64,000 nt of DNA from Primulina eburnea (Eukaryota > Streptophyta > Magnoliopsida > Lamiales > Gesneriaceae). The stretch spans positions 39,042,682-39,106,681 of the forward strand of contig NC_133104.1 of assembly GCF_022965805.1 (NCBI RefSeq). The letters run 5' to 3'. Positions 34,918 to 46,836 of this stretch are shown in pieces (the stretch's first letter is position 1; each line of letters begins with the position of its first letter). A program made the position numbers and the translations under genes. The notes beneath the pieces were generated by a model. That model was not told the origin of the DNA. It made no database searches and saw only the letters and a list, made by a program, of their open reading frames with translations.

Positions 34918-36811
34918 TTTTTGCTAGGGCATCAGCCTCTCCATTTTCTTCTCGGGGTATTTGTTCGATGCTCCAATACACAAATACGACTGCCTGGGCT
35001 TTGATGAGATGCAAATATTTGAGCATTTTGTCGTCCTTGACCTCATACACGCCCTTGATCTGCTGAGTAATCAACTGTGAATCGGAATACAATATAATCC
35101 TAGCCGCTCCAATTTCTCGGGCAGCTCGGATGCCGGCTAGAACAGCCTCATATTCTGCTTCATTATTTGTTACCCGGGAACCAATTTTGACTGCCAATTT
35201 AATCTTTTCTCCCGATGGGGAGATTATCACGACTCCGACTCCACATCCAACCAGGCAAGAAGCCCCATCTACAAACACCCTCCATCTCTCTTCCTCAGCA
35301 GGTTGAATCATCTCAGATAGGAAATCGGATAAAGCCTGCGCTTTTATGGCCAACCGGGGCTTATACTCAATATCGTATTCCCCCAATTCCACATTCCATT
35401 TGATCATCCGTCCGGATACTTCAGAGTGAGTCATAATTCTTCCAAGCGGGCTGTTAGTAAGAACGATAATAGGATGTGATAGAAAATAAGGCCGCAATTT
35501 CCGGGCAGTCACAACTAAAGCCAGGGCCATCTTCTCCACTTCACTATACCGCAGCTCGGGACCTCTTAGGGCGTGACTGACATAATAGACAGGCTTTTGA
35601 TCCGAGCCTTCTTCCTTTATTAAGACAGAGCTGACAGCATATTCAGTAGTGGATAAATATACAAACAATTTATCCCCGGGCTCAGGCTTTACCAGAACTG
35701 GAAGCTCGGCTAGATGTTTTTTAAGATCTTGGAAAGCCTGCTCGCACTTGTCATCCCATCCGAACTTTTGGGCTTTTCTGAGAACCTGAAAGAAAGGATA
35801 ACTTCTGTGGGCTGACCGAGATATAAACCGAGATAGAGAGGCAATCCTCCCGGTCAACATCTGCACTTCTTTGACAGATCGGGGAGAAGGCATACATAAG
35901 ACGGACTTCACTTTTTCTTGGTTGACCTCGATCCCCCGCTCTGTCACTATAAAGCCCAAGAACTTACCACTCTTGACTCCGAAAATACATTTAGCAGGAT
36001 TGAGCTTGACTCCATAAGATGTCAGAGTGGTAAAGGTTTCTTCCAAATCAGCAATAAAATTCATCACCTCTTTTGACTTTCCCAAAATATCATCCACATA
36101 AACCTCCAGATTCCTTCCCAGCTGCTTCTCAAAGACTTTATCCATTAAACGCTGATATGTGGCCCCTGCATTTTTCAACCCGAAAGGCATCACAACATAA
36201 CAAAATGTACCTCCCGAGGTGATGAAACTGGCCTTGTCTTGATCATTTTTTGCTAAGGGAATTTGATGATATCCCTGATAAGCATCCATGAAACTGAGCA
36301 GCTCGAAGCCTGAGGTGGAATCCACCAACTGGTCAATCCGGGGCAATGGGTAATGATCCTTTGGACAAGCTTTATTGAGGTCTCGAAAATCAACACACAT
36401 CCTCCATTTCCCGGCAGCTTTGGGTACCAGCACCACATTTGAGAGCCATGTAGGAAATTGTATCTCCCGGATGTGGCCGGCTTGCAGCAGCTCTTTCACC
36501 TGTTCATCAATAACTTTGTCTTTCTCGGGACCAAAGTGTCTCTTCTTCTGTTTGATCGGGTGAGCTCCCGGGAGAATGTTTAATTGATGCTCAGATATCA
36601 GGGGTGAAATCCCTGTTAGTTCCTGCTGGGACCAGGCAAACACATGAATATTAGTCTTTAAACATTTAAGTAAACTGACCCGGGTGGATACATCGAGGTC
36701 TCGGGCCACCCGGATCTGTTGGCCTGGTCCTATCTCCACAGCTTCCTGCTCTTCCTCTGCCACGAAGTGAACTTCTCCTTTCTCCACTCCACCCTTCCAA
36801 ACTTCCTCCAC
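34847..36811 (-). pseudogene. Tat reverse transcriptase and dual RNase H
   Basis: The RT carries CVDFRDLNKACPKD, FMDAYQGYHQI, MPFGLKNAGATYQ and the YVDDI catalytic box. The following gypsy-type RNase H has lost its first catalytic Asp (LFVYLSTTEYAVSSVL where TDAS would stand). A second RNase H of the archaeal/plant type follows, with FVDGAS, NNEAEYEA, YSDSQLI and ENGEADALAK, that is, all four acidic residues. This dual arrangement is characteristic of the Tat lineage. The frame ends in a frameshifted tail at 34847 after the A-run at 34917-34922. Upstream it is separated from the protease by TAG 36845-36847. Confidence 0.9.
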
Positions 36812-36844
36812 CCTGGGTTTATTCCCCTCCTTTTTCGACTTGCC

Positions 36845-38206
36845 CTAATCTGCCCGGATACCTTCCACATAACATTTTCGGGAAGAGGGTTGATCTCCAC
36901 GAACTTCTCCCACCTGGCTTCCCACTGGAAATTTGATTTTTTGATGATAAGTAGATGCAACTGCCCTCAACTCATTCATGGCCGGCCTCCCCAGAATGAT
37001 ATTGTAAGATGATGGGGAGTCCACCACTGTGAAGGTGGTCATGACTGTTTTCTTGATGTCCCGGGAGCCTAGAGTGAGTGGCAGAACAATTTCTCCCTCC
37101 GGATAAACTGCATGTCCAGCAAAACCAAAAAGGGCAGTCTCCACAGTTTCCAACTTAAACCCTTGCAAATCCATCTGCACTAAGGCATCTTTGAAAATCA
37201 CATTGACTGAACTGCCGGAATCCACGAAGACTCTCAGAATGTCGTAATTGGCCACCCGGGCTTGGATAACCAAAGCGTCATTGTGGGGCATGTTTATTCC
37301 CTTCAGGTCCTCCGGGCCAAAGCTGATCACGGCCTCGTTCCTCCTAGATCCTTCCACCTCCAGACACTCCCGCCTACTTCTTGATTTCCTGGCCCGATTT
37401 GAATCTCCATCGGTGGATCCTCCCGATATCATCTTAATCAATCCAGCAACAGGGGACGAAGGGCTCCTCTTCTCAGGTTCTGGCTCCCTCCTCCTACCCA
37501 TATGGTTTCCCGGGTTGTTTCTTGAGTCTACTCGAGCATGAGATACTGGTGGCCGGGGGGTCCAAGGTGGACCTCTCGACCTTTTGGTGTACTTGTCGTG
37601 CCCCTGATTGGTGGGTGGGACATAACTTCTTTTCAAAGCTTTACAATTCTCGGTGCTTTGCTGACACACACCATGCCTGGTGCAAAATCCACTTTTCCCG
37701 GGTTGGGACAGCTGATGACTGGGAACCGGATCCCTACTGCATTCCTGCACTTCTCTTTCACGGATAATTTTCAAAGGCACATGCGGGGAAAAGTGTCCTG
37801 GATTACCCCGCCGTGGTCCCCTCTCCTCGGGCTTAGGTGCCCGGTCCCCTCTTTCCTTCCTGATGGCTTCCCTCTTTTGTTTCTGGGCTTCTTCCATATT
37901 GATATACTTCTCTGCCCGAGACAGCAAATCCTCAAAATCTTCAGGCACTTTTTTCGTTAATGACTTGAAAAACTCACTCTCTTTTAGGCCTTGAGTGAAG
38001 GCAGTAGTTTTTGTCTCTGCAGCACAAGTTGGCACATCCAAAGCCACTTTGTTAAACCTCTTGATATACATCCTCAAACTTTCCTCCGGCCCCTGTCTCA
38101 CTTCGAACAAACTGAAAGCAGTTTTCTTATACTTCTTACTGCTGCTGAAATGGTGTAAGAAGGCTTTCTGAAAATCCTCAAATGATTTAATACTCAATGG
38201 AGCCAA
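36845..38206 (-). pseudogene. Tat gag C-terminal part and protease
   Basis: Gag capsid-like segment (FLHHFSSSKKYKKTAFSLFE, LRMYIKRFNKVALDVP), then a basic, Pro/Arg-rich linker without a clear CCHC knuckle. An aspartic protease follows with VDSGSSVNVIF and a downstream ILGRPAMNEL. It is closed by TAG 36845-36847 in the same frame as the RT region. The methionine used as start is internal; the frame continues from the gag part across the TAA at 38228. Confidence 0.85.
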
Positions 38207-38227
38207 TCCATCAAACCATCTCTGAGC

Positions 38228-38797
38228 TTAGTCCACCAGCGTGGTCAAAAACACTTTACACTTGATCCTATCAGTGTAACAGTGCAGCATAGCCATATTC
38301 TCGAACCTGGCCAAGTGTTCTTCCGGGTCCTCGTTTTCATCATACGCCCTTACTTTAGCAGATTTAAAGTTTCCAGGAAGAGGTTCCCGGATGATAGCCT
38401 CAGCAAACGGGCGTCCTTTGACAGACGCTCGAGAAGTTCCACGATTTTCCAGCTGTCCTTCCAAGACTTTCATTTTCTGTTTTAACTCCTGCATCTCCTC
38501 GACTATCGTTGGTGACTTAGAACCAGCAAAGGATTCCTCCACTTCTCCCCTCTTCTCCTCCTCCCTCAATTCCTGCTGCTGCTCCTGCTCTTTTTCTGGT
38601 TCCTTCTCGAGTGGTATATCATGGTGGGAAGCTTCCCGCCTAGCCATAGCTCTCTCTACGGCTTCATTAATGCGTTTGTCAAACTCCGCTGGAGTCATAG
38701 TGATAAGATCGGGAGGAGCGTCCTCTTGTCTTGAATGATTCGCGTCAACTCCCTGGACCCGGGAAGTGTTCTGGTTAGTTTTCCTCGTGTGAGCCAT
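38228..38797 (-). pseudogene. Tat gag N-terminal part
   Basis: It starts MAHTRKTNQNTSRVQGVD, 40 nt past the 5' LTR. A Glu/Gln-rich coiled coil (EKEPEKEQEQQQELREEE and EEMQELKQKMKVLEGQLE) is followed by the capsid start (AYDENEDPEEHLARFENMA). Ends at TAA 38228-38230, with the same frame going on as AQRWFDGLAPLSIKS, so it is one nonsense change in gag. Confidence 0.85.
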
Positions 38798-38817
38798 ATC
38801 AACGCCTTAGTCTCAAG

Positions 38818-38835
38818 TTCCCACAGACGGCGCCA
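38818..38835 (-). other. Primer-binding site of the Tat element
   Basis: TGGCGCCGTCTGTGGGAA on the minus strand, one base from the LTR end. The tRNA species cannot be fixed by eye. Confidence 0.75.
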
Positions 38836-38836
38836 A

Positions 38837-39547
38837 TGCTATGATCCGGGTAAAATGGATGAGCCGGGTCGGGTGCTCCACCGGGTCAAATCAAGAATTT
38901 ATAGTGTTGTTTAGGAAAATGAGCAAGGTAGATGGCTTCGATCGTGACCTGCAAACAATGAAAGGAACTCGTGAATGGGCGCCGGAGGGGTGTCCGGCGT
39001 GACCACTCCGATGCTTAAGTCAGCAGGTTTTTCGAGAGAGAAACTTAAAGCAATATGTATGGATGCTTGAGAGTGAAGAAATTTCGGACCTGTAAAATGT
39101 CAACGATACCTGCTATTTGAAGAGAAGCTAGGGTTACCTTGATGCGCGTGCTCACCTACTACTTGTACCCTCGGACGCTGACGGCCTGTCGGGTCCCTTT
39201 CTACCCGATAGCTTCGTGGGTACTCCAAGAATAAGGGGCGTTGACTGCATGTCCAGTCCCTTTCTTCTCCATATTTTCGGGGATACGTTCAGGCGAAAGA
39301 CGTTGACTTCCCGCCCAGTCGCTTTCTTCCCTACAATCTATAAGATCCTCTAAGTAAGTTACTCGAGTATTGAGCCCTCGGCTTTAGCATGAAAGCCCGG
39401 TCCCTAGTTGCCCGGGAGGTAAGTAAATACCCGGTCATGCATGAAGCGCCCAGTCGCGTGGGTAACAATCGCCCTCCCGGTTTCTATATGGGCTACTCAA
39501 TGAAACTTCCCGGGTCCTCCATGACCCGGGCCCTTATAGGGGTATCA
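38837..39547 (-). repeat. 5' LTR of the Tat element
   Basis: Begins TGCTATGATCC on the plus strand; five differences from the other LTR were found by eye (A/C, A/C, A/G, C/T, A/G). Confidence 0.92.
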
Positions 39548-39701
39548 TTACCCAAAACACCTGAAATTAGCCTCCCATTAATCTTAATGTATATTTTTTT
39601 CCTGCATCACGTCGCGTACACAGAGCAGCCCTGTATCCATTGCCGTTCAACACCAAAACAAGGTAAAAGTTTCCAACTTTGACAGGCGGATGATAGCATT
39701 C
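39548..39701. other. Short spacer between two LTR elements
   Basis: It starts with the TTACC duplication of the Tat element and ends with CATTC (39697-39701), the probable duplication of the next solo LTR. Confidence 0.5.
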
Positions 39702-41152
39702 TGTTGGAGTAGGTGTCCGACAAGCCAACTTAGGGCTCGAGTTTTATTAACTCTAAAGTAAAAAAATCTTTATTTTAATAATATTTTACGATTTTATTTG
39801 ATTATGATATTATACTTTATCTGTATACACATGCAAGCTGCATAGATAAAGTCTTTTAATATATATAAGAGGTGTCAGGACGTCTGCGTTGCAACGTAAG
39901 ATCATGAAACTCATTAGGAAGTGTATCGTATATTCTAAACAGGTTCCTAGTCGAATCAGCTACCTAAAACAAGGATAAAGGTCGCTCGAGTTTGAGGCTA
40001 GCATCTTTGATGTAAACGTCATGTTTCATTGGCAAGAGCATGGAGATGTCCATTAACACAGATAGGTGATTATGTGATGATGCACTGGACAACCCTCCCT
40101 CGGACTGTCCAAGTGGTTCTCACTTATCGAGTGGAATAGTCCGCAATTATGGTTGTATACCATTAGTCCTTTGACCCGGGACAATGTAGGGGCTATACGT
40201 ACTAGTATGCACTTTGATTCGTTTACCGACTCCATCGAGGGTCATCAGGTGACGAGGTTGGGTGTAGTTTCAAAATACGTAAGAGCGAGTGCATTTAGTC
40301 GGGGATTCACCGTTTGCCTATGGGTGAAGATATCATATGTGATCTGATGAGTTAATAGTGCAAGGACTCTCTGGCCAGAACAAGAAATGTGCTTTAGGGA
40401 AAAGTGTTTTCCGAGTTACACATATCATGCCACTATTAGTGCTCAAAGATAAATTGCATCGTTGTCGAATTCATATGCAACTCTCGATATACCAATGGTT
40501 GCAAATTCGACCGGGATATATGTGTTGAAGGGACCGTATTGTACGCAAACCATGACTAAAGGTTCTTGCAAACACTATCAATGATACGGTTCGTTTTGTT
40601 TCTATGCGCAATTCAAGATTTCGTTTGTAGGATCATGAGGCGATGCTACTAGACGCTCTTAACATTATCCGATGGGTGCAATCAGAACTGAGTTCTAACA
40701 TTCTTGATCAAAGAATTGATGAAAAGAATGGGGTTAACCAGGGTAACCCGAATAAGAATAAATGTTATTCTGAATCACATGGAGATGTGAACCCACAACT
40801 AGTTGTATTCCTGAATAATTGAGGATCACACAAGTATCGGATTTTGTGTTCCCGTTGAGATAGTCAAATTTCAAAGAGTTGGAATTTGACGACTATAGTT
40901 TGATGAAGATCAAACATGAAGATTATAAAGGAGTTTATGATCTGATTCCATAGGGTGAAAGATATGGAAGTTAACTTGATTGCTAAATAAGGAAGGAGGG
41001 TGGAACTGCCTGTTTTTTGAAGGAGTTCACTAAAACTAGCAGCTGCATAATATGGTAAATTAAAATTTTGATATTCGAAATTTTCAACTTTCATTATATG
41101 AACAAGATTTGTATCTTTGGTACATCGGCGCTTTCGGATTGTCGATCAGGGT

Positions 41153-41698
41153 TAGGGGTGTAAAAATGCAACACGACCCGTCAACCCAACACGACCCAAC
41201 ACGAAAAAAATCAAGTTGTGGTTGGTGTTTTTCGGGTTCGGGTTAGTGCCAGGTTATACGGGTTTCGGGTTGGGTAGCGAGTTGACCCGAAAACTTTTTT
41301 TTTTGAAAATATTACCTATATTTTTATATATTGTATATTTATATGATAAATTTTTATCATTTAATATTTATTTTGATATTTTTTTATTTTTTTAACAATT
41401 GTTTGTTTGATTTAGTAAATGTACTTTAATTTTCTACGATTAAACATTTAAACTTTCAAATTTAAATCGGAAATTTTGTTATTATGTTTTTAAATTAAAA
41501 TATTTTCATTATTTTTTATTTTTTCGAATTATTTTCATTATTTTTTAAAAAAAATAAATAAAATTCGGGTTCGACGGGTTCAGTCGGGTTAAACGGGTTT
41601 ATGTTCAGATTTCAGGCTTTCGGATTGCTTTGGGTTGGGTTTGGGTTGGAAAAAAAAAATCGCGGGTTGACCCGAAACCGACCCGATTGACACCCCTA
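41153..41698. mobile_element. hAT-like MITE (546 bp)
   Basis: The ends are TAGGGGTG and CACCCCTA. The flanks ATCAGGGT and ATCAAGGT form an 8-bp duplication with one mismatch. Dense CGGGTTGACCCG-type words run near both ends. Non-coding. Confidence 0.8.
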
Positions 41699-41967
41699 AT
41701 CAAGGTTATAATGAGTTCTGAATCATTTTTCATTGTAAATTTGGAATTTACTAATTAAATGATTGTATTAGTAGTGGTGACTACTAACATGCACAAATTC
41801 TCATAAATATTCTAGAGGAATTTAGAATTAAATTAACCATGAAGTTAGTTTATAAATTAAATAAAATTATTTAATTTAATATACATATTCATGTATATAT
41901 TTTATAAGATGATATAAAATATGTGTGTATGATATTATTATATCATGTATTATTAAAGGTTAATAAA

Positions 41968-42255
41968 TGTGAGAGAATATTACTCTGGTTGTCTTGAACA
42001 CGTACAAAAACCGCACCGCACCGATCCGAGCGCGCGCGCGTATGCGTTTCCACCGAGACACAGCCTATTAGCATTTTCCCCCGTCTAAAAACTTCTGGTA
42101 TCCCTTGGGGCCCAAACCCTTGTCTCAACTTGGAGCTTATTAGGGAGAGTTCATTTGGTTATTTTCTCAACTGTGGGACAAGCTACATTTGAGACATCCC
42201 ATTTCCCTTTACAACTCATCACTCTTCCTCTTCCTTTCTCTTCATTTATCCAACA
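41968..42255 (-). repeat. 3' LTR of the copia element
   Basis: TGTGAGAGAATATTACTC to TTTATCCAACA. The minus-strand purine run GTGGGGGAT next to it (42256-42266) is the polypurine tract. Confidence 0.9.
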
Positions 42256-42849
42256 ATCCCCCACATAAATGAAATTAATGCATGTATGCATATTTACTTG
42301 AAAGCTCTTGTGAATTATTATTGCATTAGGATAGGTAGTTTTTGACTTTGAACATTCCTTAGTAATTACTATAGGATTTACTACTTGAGTAATGACATGA
42401 TGTCTTGAACTAGTCAACCGTTTATGTAAACCAAGTCAATAGTATTTATACAATAATAATTCTAACATATTCTTGTTCTCATGTTGTGTCCATTTCGGTC
42501 CTGGACCATATCTTAGATTCATAACTGTTTTTCATTGAAGCGGCCATTACTTCTCACTTATATAGGTGATCTCCTAACTAGAGTATCCTGCTATACCCTA
42601 CCTCTTAGGTTGTAATCATTAAAAGAAAACTTAACCTCACCACATGTTGCTGGTATTTTCTACTTAGATTTTGTAGGAATGAGCCTTTACTTATTCCAAG
42701 TATTCAAACTAATATTTATAACTTAGTTGTCCCATTGAACCAAGGTCATGAGATCTCCACTTCACAAGGTTGGGTTACCGCTATAAATATTTTATTTTGT
42801 GGATTTTAAGCTCATTCCTCTTAACAGTTTGTACATTTGATCTTTATTT

Positions 42850-43170
42850 ATTCCTTTAGTAAACGTATCCGCTAAGTTTCTTTTGACTTTATATATTCAA
42901 CGGAAATAACCACATTCGAGATCAAATGTCTTATGGTATTATGTCTTCGTCGAATGTGTCGAGATTTACCATTGTACATACTGCTCTGTGCTCTTTCTAT
43001 TGCCGATTGACTATCGCAATAAATGTTAATGGAAGGCACTGGCTTGTTCCAGCAGGGAATATATCTTCTAGAAAGTTTCTTAGCCATTCAACTTCTTTCC
43101 AGAAAGGAGCTTCTGGATTGGATAGAGCTTCTTGAATAGTTCTTGGTTCATAATCTAACATGTACGTCAG
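42850..43170 (-). pseudogene. Copia RNase H joined to an RT stub
   Basis: The RT start (GPDFLTYMLDYEP and EAPFWKEV) runs straight into the RNase H region EWLRNFLED. One frame away follow INIYCDSQSAIERAQ and NGKSRHIRRRHNTIRHLI. The RT catalytic core that should lie between is absent, so a deletion joined the two ends. Confidence 0.8.
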
Positions 43171-43399
43171 AAAGTCAGGACCAAAGGACTTTTCAACTCT
43201 AGCTCTCTCACCACGTCTTGGTTCTTCATTGATTTCTTTAGAATCAATAGTAGATTCAGATATCGTTGAATAAAACCTTCTTTTATTTTCTTACAAGGAA
43301 AGTTAGTTTCAAAAAATGTTGCATTCCTTGATTTCATAATTGTTCCTTCATTAATATCAGGAATTGTTGACTTATGCACCAAAAACCTAAATGCACTAC

Positions 43400-44040
43400 T
43401 GTTATATGCACATCCAATAAAACTTGTTTTGGCTTCGGTATTTCTATTTAGCCAAAAACTCCTGCACTTTTAGGTATTTTTAAGATGGTTTACGACCCTT
43501 CCATAATTCATATGGAGTTTTCATCTTTTCCTTTGTGTGGTATTTTGTTAAGAATGTGGTTTGCAGATAATATTGCTTCCCCTCACAGGTTTTGAATTTT
43601 GAGGTAAGCCAGAATTTATCAACAACGCATTCATCATTTCCTTAAGAGTACGATTTTTAAGTTCTGCAACTCCATTTGATTGAGGTGAGTATGGTGCCGT
43701 AGTTTGATGAATTATGTCAGAGTTAGTGCAAAATTTTTCAAATGGTGCGACATACTCTCCACCTCTATCACTTCGAATCATTTTGATTGTTGTACTCAAT
43801 TGATTCTCAACATCATTCTTATAATTTTTGAAAGCTTCTATAGCTTCGTCTTTACTTTTCAATAGATATACGTAACAGTATCTTGTGCAATCATCAATGG
43901 ATGTTATGAAATACTTTTTCTCACCTCGAGTTTGTACAAATTTTAAATCACATACGTCAGTGTGAATTAATTCAAGTGGTTTAATATTTCTTGTCACAGA
44001 ATGGAATGGAGTTTTGGCCATCTTTGCTTCAACACAAATC
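43400..44040 (-). pseudogene. Copia integrase
   Basis: The core is [18 protein letters not shown] (Asp), [13 protein letters not shown] (Asp) and [18 protein letters not shown]. In the last motif the catalytic Glu is present, as AEL for the usual AERKNRT. The frame is open from 44021 to 43548 and then broken, while integrase C-terminal sequence (RNATFFETNFPC) continues near 43300. Confidence 0.85.
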
Positions 44041-44138
44041 TCACACTTATCTCGTGGATTTCTTTTAAATGCTGGTAGCGCATTTAAGTTTGCAAGTCTT
44101 TGTAATGTGTTGAAGTTAACATGTCCTAATATTTCATG

Positions 44139-44504
44139 TCATAAATTAGAACTTTCAAAGAAGTAAACAGAATCATTAAATTTATTCTTCGCCTCGTGGT
44201 AGGTAACATTCATTACATTCATCTTAAAGAGACCATTATCTTGGTACATTTTTCCTACAAATACATCATTCTTATTTAGGACAAATTTGTCCGATTCAAA
44301 CACAAGTTTAAAGCCAGCCTTACTCAACAAAGATCCAGAAACTAAGTTCTTTCGAATGTCTGGCACATGGAGCACATTCAACAATGTTATCTCTTTGCCC
44401 GAAGTCATCTTCAACACCACTTTGCCAATTCCTACGACCTCAGACATCGTAGAGTTTCCCATAAATAATTTTCTATCACTTACAGAAGTGTAGGATGAGA
44501 ACAT
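44139..44504 (-). pseudogene. Copia protease / pre-integrase region
   Basis: An open segment with [21 protein letters not shown], the conserved region after the copia protease. The protease active site upstream lies across a stop near 44547. Confidence 0.75.
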
Positions 44505-44546
44505 ATCCTTTTCAGCACATATGTGTCTAGTGGACCCGGTATCTAC

Positions 44547-45485
44547 TCACAATTCCCTTGGATTATCCACCAAATTTGTTTCAAACACAACGGCAGAAAA
44601 ATCGAGTAGTGATAGGTCTATTGGTACATTCCTATCTTCGATGACATTGGCTTGCCTTGGTTTCTGATGTTTATTGTCTTTCTTTGGAATACGACAGTAC
44701 TTGGCCATATGATTTGGTTTGCCACAGTTGTAGCAAGTTCCTTTGAACTTCTTGGCCTGCCCCCGTCTCTTCTCATTTGTAGGGCGCTTTCTCTTGTGAC
44801 TAGTGCTAGATTCTGTCAGATTTGCCTTGGCTTCGGCCTCCATTGCTCTTTTGTGTGTTTTGGTTTCAGAAGTTCGACTATCTTCTTCAATTCGAAGCCT
44901 CACAATTAGATCTTCAAGTTTCAACTCCTTGCGCTTGTGCTTAAGGTAGTTCTTGAAGTCTTTTCACATTGGTGGCAATTTCTCAATAATAGCCGCCACT
45001 TGGAATGGTTCATTGATATTCATCCCCTTTGCCAATAAGTCATGAATAATAATTTTAATTTCTTGTACCTGGCTTATTACAGATTTGGCGTCTACCATTT
45101 TAAAGTCCATAAATTTTCCCACAACGAACTTCTTGATTCATGCGTCTTCTGTTTTGTCTTTCTTTTCCAAAGAATCTCAAAGTTCCTTGGCAGTGTTAAC
45201 AGAACAGTAGACATTGTATAGTGTGTCATCGAGTCCATTGAGTATGTACTTTCTACAGAGAAAGTTAATGTGATTCCAAGCGTCAAGTGTGGATCTCCTT
45301 TGTGAGTCTGTGTCGTCTGCAGCAAGGACAGAGGGAACCTATTTTAGGAATCGAGATAGGCTTAGTGTGGTGAGATAGAAGAGCATTTTCTGTTGCTAAC
45401 GTTTGAAGAAGGCACCAAAAAATTTGGGTGGCTTTTCACCATGTGCGGGAGCAGCAGCAACTAGAGCAAATGGTGTAGTCGACAT
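44547..45485 (-). pseudogene. Copia gag
   Basis: It starts at the ATG at 45483-45485 (MSTTPFALVAAAPAHGEKP). Gag sequence (ILNGLDDTLYNVY, and KDFKNYLKHKRKELKLEDLI) is broken by several stops, then a CCHC zinc knuckle, CYNCGKPNHMAKYC, near 44720. Confidence 0.8.
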
Positions 45486-45620
45486 AATCTTTGGGTGCCT
45501 AAATTTGTTGTTGGTTTCCTTAAACTATAATCTTTTTAGAGGTTCCATGACCGTTCGTCGGGCCTGATAGGTGGTGGTATCTAGAATAACAAAACGTAAA
45601 AGTAAATTTCGTCTTGCGAT

Positions 45621-45910
45621 TGTGAGAGAATATTACTCTGGATGTCTTGAACACGTACAAAAACCACACCACACCGAACCGAGTCGAGTGCGGACGTGTG
45701 TGTGTTTTACCAAGACACAACCTATTAGCGTCTTCCTTTGTCTAAAAACTTCTGGTACGCCTTGGACCCAAACCCTTGTCTCAACTTGGAGCTTATTAGG
45801 GAGACTTCATTTGGTTATTTTCTCAATGTGAGACAAGCCACATCTGAGACATCTCATTTCTCTTTACAACTCCTCACTCTTCCTCTTCTTTTCTCTTCAT
45901 TTATCCAACA
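45621..45910 (-). repeat. 5' LTR of the copia element
   Basis: The same ends as the 3' LTR. It lacks the GCGCGCGCGCG run seen near 42030 in the other LTR. No canonical tRNA-Met primer site directly follows. Confidence 0.88.
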
Positions 45911-46592
45911 ATAAATACATTATATATTAATTATATAGGAGTATAAATATAATGAAATTATTAGAGTTGGGTCTCACTCTATATGTACACCACTAGAACT
46001 CATAATTATTAGCCTAATTTTGCACAAAAAATAAAAAGCCAATCCCTCAAGCAAACTCACGGTCATCACCAAAATTTGGGAAGAAAAGTTTGCCCAAATA
46101 AGCAAATTGGATTTGCTTAAATTATTGATTAAGAATCAATAATTATTTATGCTAATTATAGATAAAAAATAAATAAGCTTTATTCAAAGATCCTCTTCAA
46201 TTTTCTCCTTCAAAGTCTCGACCACCATGAGTTTCTTGTGAAGAAATTTTCGGCCACCTTGTGTCCTTCCACCGCCGCGTCGACGCCGCTACACCATCTT
46301 CGGATTTTAGAAATTCGGAGGATACAAATCGTTTGGATTTTCTAGTGCAAATCAAACGAGGAAAACAGTATCTGATCATAGACTTAGTTAGACGATCAAA
46401 GGAAGGACATTCGTAAGAAATTACAAGAATGGTTATACCTATCTTAAACCAGAATAGTTTGGAGCCCAGCGTAATAAACGCAAAGGTATGACTCTAAGCA
46501 CCCTATGAATGTTTCTAAACACACGACACTCAAGAACAAAATTTTTAAACTTCCGCTGCGTCTTGAGTGCGAGAATACGATGTCTCAACACA

Positions 46593-46836
46593 TTTGTGTG
46601 TACTGATTGCATGTATGATCTTGTGTTGATTACATTATTTTCAATATAAAAAAAAAAAGAATTGTTTGATGGTTACCGTTTTCTTGAATCTTGACTTCAT
46701 TTGAAGTTGTGTTTATGATTTATTTATTAATCTATTTTGGGGATTATATATTCCTATGGAGACAGAAGAAGGCCCAGAAAAATTCTATTGAGAAGCGGAA
46801 AACCAAAGTTAATGGAAAGATGGATGGAGTTAAAAG
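46593..46836. other. Spacer before the ARID pseudogene
   Basis: Nothing firm. Short Met-starting stretches at 46757 and 46820 close quickly. Confidence 0.4.

Larger units (their letters stand above)
26404..39547 (-). mobile_element. Tat-lineage Ty3/gypsy LTR retrotransposon, 13.1 kb
   Basis: Two 711-bp LTRs, flanked by TTACC on both sides (26399-26403 and 39548-39552), enclose a minus-strand gag-protease-RT-RNase H-integrase region (33589-38797). A 6.5-kb 3' region follows. Primer-binding and polypurine sites sit where expected. The Tat assignment rests on a second RNase H domain after the ordinary one, on the absence of a chromodomain, and on the long 3' region with extra antisense genes and tandem arrays, features known from Tat elements such as Grande and Retand. 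The LTRs differ at about five sites, so insertion is recent. The polyprotein is nevertheless broken by three in-frame stops and one frameshift. Confidence 0.9.
41968..45910 (-). mobile_element. Ty1/copia element with reverse transcriptase deleted
   Basis: LTRs of 288 and 290 bp are flanked by ATAAA on both sides (41963-41967 and 45911-45915). It is minus-strand coding. The internal region is only ~3.4 kb because most of the RT is missing. The LTRs differ visibly (many substitutions and small indels), so it is older than the two gypsy elements. Confidence 0.9.
39702..46590. mobile_element. Solo LTR, copia-like, about 2.9 kb plus insertions
   Basis: It begins TGTTGGAGTAGGTG and ends GTCTCAACA. 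The flanks are CATTC and CATTT, one mismatch. Inside it are a hAT-like MITE (41153-41698) and a copia element (41968-45910). The remaining ~2.4 kb has no coding sequence. The AACTTCCGCTGCG word near 46551 recurs in the other copia-like LTR at about 56087. It could also be a LARD-type LTR; no second copy is in the window. Confidence 0.65.
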
